From NCBI GenBank assembly GCA_019744975.1, contig JAIETP010000020.1:1-64000 (forward strand): a DNA stretch of 64,000 bases, read 5' to 3'. Of the stretch, positions 58,548 to 64,000 are shown piece after piece; position 1 is the stretch's first letter, and each line of letters begins with the position of its first letter. The notes beneath the pieces are model-generated. The model searched no databases. It saw only the letters and a list, made by a program, of their open reading frames with translations, and had not been told where the DNA came from. The position numbers and the translations under genes are program-made. Source of the DNA: Burkholderiales bacterium (lineage in GTDB: Bacteria > Pseudomonadota > Gammaproteobacteria > Burkholderiales > SG8-41).

Positions 58548-59780
58548 TCAGGATTCTGCGGCTTTCGCCTCGGTCACAATACGCAGTGCCGGACGTTCCT
58601 TGGGTGCGCGCAGTTCGTGTTTGTCGGCGAACAGCAGGTGTTGCGGGCCGATTTCGTCGATGGTGTTGCAGCCGAGCAGGGCCATGTTGCGGTGGATTTC
58701 GTCGCGGTAGATCTGCAGTGCGCGGGCTGCACCGGCTTCACCACCGGCGGCTACGCCGTACAGCGTCGAACGACCCACCATCACCGCATTGGCGCCCAGC
58801 GCCAGCGCCTTCACGACGTCGCTGCCGCGGCGGATGCCGCTGTCCATGAAAATGGTCGCGCGTTTGCCCACCGCATCAACGATCTCCGGCAATACTTCGA
58901 TCGGCGAAACAATACCGTCGAGGTTGCGTCCGCCGTGGTTGGAGACGTCGATGCCATCAGCGCCGTGGTCCGCCGCACTGATCGCATCCTGAGGATCGAG
59001 AATGCCCTTGACGATCAGTTTGTGCGGCCAGATTTTGCGCAGCGCGTCGAGGTCATCCCAGCTGATCGAGTCGGTGCGCAGGCTGGAGCGTCCGGGCGGG
59101 CCCTTGGTCATTTTCGCTTTGGCGGCTGCCGGGTAGTTGGCATACATCGGCATGCCGGTGGTGAGCAGGTAACGTCCCATCACGCCCATCAGCCAGCGCG
59201 GGTGCGTCATCATGTCCCAAGTGTTGCGCGCGTTGAGACTGAAAGGCAATGTGAAACCGTTGCGCAGGTTGTATTCGCGGTTGCCCGAGGACACGCCGTC
59301 GACGGTGACCACGAGGGTTTTGTAGCCCGCAGCCTTGGCGCGGTTGACCAGTTCGTGCGACATCGAGCGGTCCGGCCACAAATAGAGCTGGAACCAGAGA
59401 TCGCCGCCGGCTTCGTCGGCAACACGTTCCATCGCGGTGATCGAACCGGTGGCGAGTGTGAAGGGGATGCCGGCGGCGCGTGCAGCTTTCGCCAGCTTGA
59501 TTTCGCCTTCGTGCCACAGCAGTCCGGCAACACCGGTGGGTGCGATCACCAGCGGCATCTTGTGTTTGACGCCAAACAGGGTGGTGTCCTGGTTGCGTTT
59601 GGAGACATCAACGAAGGTGCGGGTGCGGAAGCGGATGCGGTCGAAGACTTCGCGGTTGTTGCGCAGCGCGACTTCGTCTTCAGTGCCGCGGTCGACGAAT
59701 TCGAAAAAGCCCTTGGGCACCCGTTTGAGTGCGATCTCGCGCAGATCAAAAATGTTGTAGGCCTTGAGGTCGTTGCTCAT
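58548..59780 (-). CDS. FMN-dependent alpha-hydroxyacid dehydrogenase (LldD/mandelate dehydrogenase-like)
   Basis: The 410-residue protein has YNIFDLREIALKRVPKGFFEFVDRGTEDE, MPLVIAPTGVAGLLWHEGE, LWFQLYLWPDRS, LVVTVDGVSSGNREYNLRNGFTLPF and KLIVKGILDPQDAISAADHGADGIDVSNHGGRNLDG with the catalytic His and Arg. GRRATIFMDSGIRRGSDV binds the FMN phosphate. It is the third such enzyme in the window, and SNHGGRNLD differs at one site from the usual GGRQLD. A CAGGGAGTCCAT site precedes the start. It is divergent from the amidase gene. Substrate unknown. Confidence 0.9.
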   Translation of the reverse strand: MSNDLKAYNIFDLREIALKRVPKGFFEFVDRGTEDEVALRNNREVFDRIRFRTRTFVDVSKRNQDTTLFGVKHKMPLVIAPTGVAGLLWHEGEIKLAKAARAAGIPFTLATGSITAMERVADEAGGDLWFQLYLWPDRSMSHELVNRAKAAGYKTLVVTVDGVSSGNREYNLRNGFTLPFSLNARNTWDMMTHPRWLMGVMGRYLLTTGMPMYANYPAAAKAKMTKGPPGRSSLRTDSISWDDLDALRKIWPHKLIVKGILDPQDAISAADHGADGIDVSNHGGRNLDGIVSPIEVLPEIVDAVGKRATIFMDSGIRRGSDVVKALALGANAVMVGRSTLYGVAAGGEAGAARALQIYRDEIHRNMALLGCNTIDEIGPQHLLFADKHELRAPKERPALRIVTEAKAAES

Positions 59781-59957
59781 ATGGACTCCCTGACTGGAAC
59801 AATGGCTGAATCAGGCTGCGAGTATCGTCAGCCGTGGCGGGCCTGTCAAACTGGCACACATATTGCGAGAAAGACCACATATTGTTGCTGGAGTTTGCTC
59901 CGCGACGCTTGATCGCCGACACTCGCAACTGACCAATCTTTATTCCGTGCAAAACTT

Positions 59958-61412
59958 TTGATGAATCCGAATTCTGCCGATCTGACCTATATGAGTGCCG
60001 CCGAACAGGGGCGGTTGATTCGTGACCGTAAACTGTCGCCGGTGGAGCTGATGCAGTCCTGCCTTGCACGCATCGAACGCTGGAACCCGGTACTGCGCGC
60101 CTACATCACGGTTTGTGCGGATTCTGCGCTGGCCGAGGCGCGTGCGGCGGAACGGGACATCATCGCCGGCCGCTGGCGCGGACCCTTGCACGGCCTGCCC
60201 TTTGGTGTGAAAGACCAGCTCAACACCAAAGGCATCAAGACCACGCTGGGTTCACGCATGCTGGGCGACAATGTTCCTGACCATGACGCGGCAGTCATCG
60301 AAAAACTGAGGGCGGCCGGCGCCATCCTGATCGGCAAGGAAAACCTGCACGAGTTCGGCAAGGGCGGCACCATCGATTTTGCGTATGGCCAGCCGCGCAA
60401 TCCCTGGAATATCGAGCACAACCCGGCGAGTTCATCGAGCGGTTCGGGCATTGCACCGGCAGCGGGATTTACTTCAGGGTCCCTGGGTGAGGACACCGGT
60501 GGTTCGATCCGCAGCCCGGCGGCGGCCAACGGCATCGTCGGCCTGCGTCCCACTTTTGGCCGGGTCAGCCGCTGGGGCGGCGTGATGTACGGCTGGACCG
60601 CCGACACCATCGGGCCGCTGACGCGTACCGTTGAAGACAATGCACTTTTTTTGCAGGCAATTGCCGGGCATGATCCGCGTGATCCGCTGACCAGCACGTG
60701 GCCGGTGCCGGACTATGCGAAGGCACTGACCGGCAACATCAGCGGACTGAAAATCGGCGTGGTGCGCGAACTGTGCTGGCCCGACGGGGCGCATCCTGAA
60801 GTCACGGCAGCGATGCGCGCGGCGACTGCGGTCATGACCGGTCTCGGCGCGACCATCCGGGAAATATCGCTGCCCAAGGCAAAATACGCGGTGCCGCTGC
60901 AGTTGCTGACCTCGGACTCCGATATCGCGGCGATGATGCTCAAACACTGGCTGCGCACACACTGGCATGACATGGACACGGGCACACGCACGCGCCTTGC
61001 CGCCGGTGCACTGATTCCGGCCGCTGTGTATCACCGCGCGATGCGGGCGCGGGTGCTGGTGCGGCGCGAAGTGCTGGCTGCCCTGCAGGACTGCGATGTG
61101 CTGGTTTGCCCGAGCAGCCTCAGTCCGCCGGGGCGCATCGATGCCACCCGGGAAACCGTCGATTCGCCCGAGGCGATGCAGAAAAAAGTGTTGCTGCGAC
61201 GGATATCGACTTACCCCTTCAGCATGGCCAACGTGCCGGCGCTGGCGCTGCCGATGGGATTCAGCAAGGCCGGTCTGCCCCTGTCACTGCAGGTGGCCGG
61301 AAAACCCTTCGCGGAAGAAACCGTTTTCCGCGTCGGGCATGCCTACGAACAGGCAACACCCTGGCATGCCCGGCACCCGGACCTTGCAAAAATCGCCGTC
61401 ACGCCAGGCTGA
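59958..61412 (+). CDS. Amidase-signature-family amidase (AtzE/GatA-like)
   Basis: The 484-residue protein has the Ser-Ser-Lys triad: Lys84 in FGVKDQLNTKG, the middle Ser in PASSSSGSGI near 159-160, and Ser182 in GEDTGGSIRSPAA. Other family blocks are AILIGKENLHEF and VGLRPTFGRVSRWGGV. These enzymes hydrolyse amides with ammonia release. A gene for an AtzG-like small subunit follows after 11 bases, as in AtzE/AtzG of cyanurate catabolism, so a heteromeric amidase is likely. The nearby Bug and asparaginase-like genes suggest an imported amide. Cyanurate itself is not proved. Confidence 0.9.
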   Translation: MMNPNSADLTYMSAAEQGRLIRDRKLSPVELMQSCLARIERWNPVLRAYITVCADSALAEARAAERDIIAGRWRGPLHGLPFGVKDQLNTKGIKTTLGSRMLGDNVPDHDAAVIEKLRAAGAILIGKENLHEFGKGGTIDFAYGQPRNPWNIEHNPASSSSGSGIAPAAGFTSGSLGEDTGGSIRSPAAANGIVGLRPTFGRVSRWGGVMYGWTADTIGPLTRTVEDNALFLQAIAGHDPRDPLTSTWPVPDYAKALTGNISGLKIGVVRELCWPDGAHPEVTAAMRAATAVMTGLGATIREISLPKAKYAVPLQLLTSDSDIAAMMLKHWLRTHWHDMDTGTRTRLAAGALIPAAVYHRAMRARVLVRREVLAALQDCDVLVCPSSLSPPGRIDATRETVDSPEAMQKKVLLRRISTYPFSMANVPALALPMGFSKAGLPLSLQVAGKPFAEETVFRVGHAYEQATPWHARHPDLAKIAVTPG

Positions 61413-61423
61413 GGAGAAAGACG

Positions 61424-61627
61424 ATGCTGACACGGGAACAAACCCAGGCGCTGGCGCTGATCGCCGGCCTCGACATCCCCGAGCAGGACCTCGACAACGT
61501 GACGCTGCGGCTGTCCGCGCTGCTCGATTCGATGGCCGAGATTGAAGCCGAACTGGGTGCGGAAATGGATGGCGTGGAGCCCTTGCCGCCGGTATTTCCC
61601 CGGAAAGATTTTGACTGGAGGTTTTGA
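61424..61627 (+). CDS. AtzG/GatC-like small subunit
   Basis: The ATG at 61424 follows GAGGAGAAAGACG. The 67-residue protein is LTREQTQALALIAGLDIPEQDLDNVTLRLSALLDSM followed by ELGAEMDGVEPLPPVFPRKDFDWRF, with the EPLPPVFP end found in DUF4089/AtzG proteins. It would bind along the amidase, as GatC binds GatA, and stabilise it. It is too short for most automatic calls. It begins 11 bases after the amidase stop. Confidence 0.8.
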   Translation: MLTREQTQALALIAGLDIPEQDLDNVTLRLSALLDSMAEIEAELGAEMDGVEPLPPVFPRKDFDWRF

Positions 61628-61769
61628 TTGAGTACGGTCTACCTGCGCTGTCAGACCGCCTTCAGTCTCCGCTGTTAGTCTCATATGGCAGGGAAATTGC
61701 TTTGACAGCGGTGGGAAGATGCACATGCCGGAATCACCGGCCGTAACGTTATATGGAGACTGGAACATC

Positions 61770-62750
61770 ATGATTACGCATAAATACCTCAGCGGCGTGT
61801 TTTTGGCGGGACTGTGTGCTGTGGCATCGGCACAGCCTGCGGCAAAGGGTGATACTGACTATCCCAACCGGCCGATCCGGCTGGTGGTCTCTGCCGCACC
61901 GGGCGGCAGCAGCGACGGTGCGGCGCGGGTCATCGCACAGCGCCTGAACGAATTATGGAAACAGCAGATCGTCGTCGACAACCGCGGCGGGGCGGGTGGC
62001 GTCATCGGCGCCGGCCTGGTGGCGAAATCCGAAGCTGACGGCTACACCATCGGCATCGTCTCGTTGCGCTTCTCTGTAAACCCCAGCCTGCTGCCGATGC
62101 CCTTCGATCCGATCAAGGATTTCGAATTCCTGACCATGAATGGCGCGGTCGGCAACGTGCTGGTGGTCAACGTCAAATCACCGCTGACCTCGGTCAAGGA
62201 TCTGATCGCGCAAGCCAGGGCAAAACCGGGCGAGCTCAGCTTTGCCTCGTCCGGCATCGGCGGCGCGCCGCACCTCACCGGTGAATTCTTTGCACAACAA
62301 ACGGGCGTCAAGCTGACCCACATCGCCTACAAAGGTGGCGGGCCCGCCGTTGCCGACCTGCTCGGCAACAACGTGTCCATGAGTTTTGCATCGCTGACCT
62401 CGGCGCTGCCGCACATCAAAGCAAGCCGCCTGCGACCGCTTGCGGTGGCGGCGAAGGCCAGGGCCAGCCAGTTGCCCGAAGTGCCGACGATGAAGGAGGC
62501 CGGCGCAGGTGATCTTCACGTACTCGACTGGCAGGGCATGCTGACCACGGCCGGCACTCCGAAACCGATTGTGACAAAACTGTCGACGACCATCCGCGGC
62601 ATCCTCAAGGAGCCCGAAACCACACGGCGCTTCGATGCCATGGGGTTGGACGTGATCGCCAGCAGCGGTGAAGAGTTCCGGCGTGATGTCGCCAGCGACA
62701 TCAAACGCTGGGCAAAAGTGGTCAAGGAAGCCAACATCAAGGCAAATTGA
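61770..62750 (+). CDS. Bug-family (TctC) periplasmic receptor
   Basis: The ATG at 61770 has TGGAGACTGGAAC upstream. The 326-residue product has a signal peptide ending AVASAQPA, then RPIRLVVSAAPGGSSDGAARV, DNRGGAGGV, LTHIAYKGGGPAVADLLG, and LDWQGMLTTAG. The first loop SAAPGGSSDG is different from the usual FPPGGxxD. It lies between the amidase pair and the asparaginase-like gene on the same strand and is separated from the latter by 10 bases, so it probably recognises the amide or acid handled there. Confidence 0.9.
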   Translation: MITHKYLSGVFLAGLCAVASAQPAAKGDTDYPNRPIRLVVSAAPGGSSDGAARVIAQRLNELWKQQIVVDNRGGAGGVIGAGLVAKSEADGYTIGIVSLRFSVNPSLLPMPFDPIKDFEFLTMNGAVGNVLVVNVKSPLTSVKDLIAQARAKPGELSFASSGIGGAPHLTGEFFAQQTGVKLTHIAYKGGGPAVADLLGNNVSMSFASLTSALPHIKASRLRPLAVAAKARASQLPEVPTMKEAGAGDLHVLDWQGMLTTAGTPKPIVTKLSTTIRGILKEPETTRRFDAMGLDVIASSGEEFRRDVASDIKRWAKVVKEANIKAN

Positions 62751-62760
62751 GAGCGGAAGA

Positions 62761-63756
62761 ATGAGCAAATCCATCATCTGCGTCGTCGGCACCGGTGGCA
62801 CGATCGCCTCCAAATTTGATGCACGTCTTGGCGGTCATGTGTCGACCGCCTCGGCCCAAGATCTGGTTTCGGCCGTGCCGGAACTGGTGGATATTGCGGA
62901 CATCCGCGTGCTTGAACACTCGAACATCAACAGCGCGCTGATGGACACTGCGACGGCCTTTGGCTTGCGCGACACCCTGCGCAAGGTGCTCAAGGATGAT
63001 GCCGTTGCGGGTGCGGTGGTCACACATGGCACCGCAACGCTGGAAGAAACCGCCTATCTGATGGATTTGACCGTGGGCGGGGACAAGCCGGTGGTTTTCA
63101 CCGGTGCGCAGCGTAATGCCGACGAGAAGGATCCGGACGGCCCGCGCAACCTGCTGTATGCCGCGATGATTGCCGCCCACCCGGGAGCAAAAGGACGCGG
63201 TGTGCTGGTCGCGCTGGGCGGTGAAATCCATGCGGCGCGCGATGTCACCAAGATCAATCCGGAGACCATCACCTGTTTTGGCGCCCGCGATGGCGGCGCC
63301 TTGGGCAGTGTCACCAAGGGCGGCGTCACGTTTTTTTCGATGCCGCAGCGGCGGGTGCATCTGGAAATCAATCAGGTCAGGGAAAACGTGCACATCATCC
63401 GCATGGGACAGGGCGGGAACGACCTGCTGTTTCGCGCCTGTATCCGCGAGCGCGTCGACGGCATCGTGGTCGAGGCCACGGGCGGGGGCAATGTAAATCT
63501 GCCTTTTTACAATGGTGTCTGCGCGGCCATCGATGCCGGCATCCCAGTCGTGGCGGGACTGCGTTTGCCTTCAGGCGCGCCACATCTGGGCAAGGGGTAT
63601 CAGGGTTCCTACCAGAGCCTGATCGCCAAGGGGGCCATCTCTTCGGGTTACCTGAGCGGCCTCAAGGCGCGCATCCTGCTGATGGCGGCGCTGGGTCATA
63701 CCAGTGATCTGAAACAGCTGCGCGAGATATTCGCGCGGGCTGGCGGCGGCGCCTAG
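62761..63756 (+). CDS. Asparaginase/glutaminase-family protein with altered substrate site
   Basis: The 331-residue protein has VVGTGGTIASKFD with the first catalytic Thr (Thr14), SNINSALMD with the substrate Ser, THGTATLEETAYL with the second Thr, and LGGEIHAARDVTKINPE with the Lys. Where asparaginases have HGTDTxEETA, this protein has HGTATLEETA, so the Asp that anchors the alpha-amino group is Ala. It may use a substrate without that group. It starts 10 bases after the Bug gene and forms an amide-catabolism set with the amidase. Location is cytosolic unless a signal was missed; none is seen. Confidence 0.87.
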   Translation: MSKSIICVVGTGGTIASKFDARLGGHVSTASAQDLVSAVPELVDIADIRVLEHSNINSALMDTATAFGLRDTLRKVLKDDAVAGAVVTHGTATLEETAYLMDLTVGGDKPVVFTGAQRNADEKDPDGPRNLLYAAMIAAHPGAKGRGVLVALGGEIHAARDVTKINPETITCFGARDGGALGSVTKGGVTFFSMPQRRVHLEINQVRENVHIIRMGQGGNDLLFRACIRERVDGIVVEATGGGNVNLPFYNGVCAAIDAGIPVVAGLRLPSGAPHLGKGYQGSYQSLIAKGAISSGYLSGLKARILLMAALGHTSDLKQLREIFARAGGGA

Positions 63757-63802
63757 TTTCAGATAACGATTAAAATGCCGGTTCATTTGTCCAGGAGCGG
63801 AA

Positions 63803-64000
63803 ATGACGGCAAAAACCAGTGATGTAAAAACAGTCAGCATCAACGAAGGTGTGGCGGTGGTGACGCTGAACCGGCCGCAGGTGATGAATGCGCTCAATAT
63901 CCGGTTGCGCGAAGAGATCATGCAACTGGCACAGGCCATGGATGCCGATCCGGACGTAAACGTCATCATTTTTACCGGGGCTGGCGACAAGGCGTTTTGC
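63803..64000 (+). CDS. Enoyl-CoA hydratase/isomerase-family protein, 3' end missing
   Basis: The ATG follows CCAGGAGCGGAA. Only 66 residues are visible: VAVVTLNRPQVMNALNIRLREEI and VIIFTGAGDKAFC, the first crotonase strand and the start of the oxyanion-hole loop. It lies 46 bases after the asparaginase-like gene on the same strand. The rest of the fold is off the window, so hydratase, isomerase or hydrolase cannot be told apart. Confidence 0.85.
   Translation, partial: MTAKTSDVKTVSINEGVAVVTLNRPQVMNALNIRLREEIMQLAQAMDADPDVNVIIFTGAGDKAFC

Noticed and set aside
58446-59912. 488-residue plus-strand frame
   Set aside because: It is the mirror of the FMN dehydrogenase gene; no ribosome site and no recognised motif.
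1-64000. CRISPR arrays, prophage or intact insertion sequence
   Set aside because: No regularly spaced direct repeats, no phage structural genes and no transposase or integrase frame were found.

Overview
The window (about 60% GC, dense short-spaced genes, many Bug-type periplasmic receptors) looks like a chromosomal segment of an uncultured or environmental betaproteobacterium, probably Burkholderiales-like. Amplified orphan Bug (TctC-family) receptors, family III CoA-transferases and RdgC all fit that group. This assignment is inferred from gene content and protein resemblance only. No replication origin, intact rRNA or tRNA, CRISPR array, prophage or recognisable transposase gene was seen.

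Layout. 1-3.2 kb: the 3' end of a TcuB-like tricarballylate/citrate-utilisation electron-transfer protein, an MFS carrier and an amidohydrolase. 3.3-5.1 kb: a lower-GC islet with an orphan lipoprotein and a HigB/HigA-type toxin-antitoxin pair, ending at a decayed tRNA-Glu 3' fragment. 5.1-9.5 kb: CoA-transferase and Bug receptor (minus strand), then an SGNH-type exported protein, a cupin, a small exported protein and a GlsB/YeaQ membrane protein. 9.5-17.8 kb: a carboxylic-acid catabolic block. LigJ-like hydratase, two Bug receptors, a PdxA-family dehydrogenase and an MmgE/PrpD protein lie on minus; an HpaI-type aldolase, a BKACE enzyme and a GlcG-like protein are divergent on plus. 18.3-20.7 kb: Bug receptor and a DadA/PuuB-type oxidase. 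20.9-28.5 kb: a plus-strand run of LeuC-like, LeuD-like, MLE-like enolase-superfamily enzyme, Bug receptor, isocitrate-lyase-family lyase, FMN hydroxyacid dehydrogenase and LeuB/IDH-family dehydrogenase. This reads like an uncharacterised alkylmalate-type dicarboxylate pathway and is the best candidate for a new system.

28.5-41 kb: exported Pro/Ala-tailed protein, GST, Gdx/SugE exporter, CoA-transferase, three tandem Bug paralogues, an SDR, two acyl-CoA dehydrogenases, enoyl-CoA hydratase and another CoA-transferase. 40.7-49.9 kb: a duplicated-domain EthD-like protein, DUF4387 and AtuA proteins, TauD-type dioxygenase with a divergent CysB-like LysR regulator, GST, aldehyde dehydrogenase, a split ThDP decarboxylase and an acyl-CoA dehydrogenase. 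49.9-59.8 kb: an AAA/DUF4143 ATPase behind a striking double palindrome, CoA-transferase, FMN hydroxyacid dehydrogenase, a MASE1 kinase/FixJ-type regulator pair divergent from a Na+/H+ antiporter, RdgC and a third FMN hydroxyacid dehydrogenase. 59.9-64 kb: amidase, AtzG-like subunit, Bug receptor, an asparaginase-family protein with a changed active-site motif, and the start of an enoyl-CoA hydratase.

The genes fit a scavenger of organic acids, amides and CoA-linked acids. Nine Bug receptors (none with TctA/TctB in the window) would sense or capture carboxylates. Four CoA-transferases, three acyl-CoA dehydrogenases and two hydratases would activate and degrade them. An AT-rich sequence family recurs at gene boundaries at least eight times and is not explained by any coding feature.
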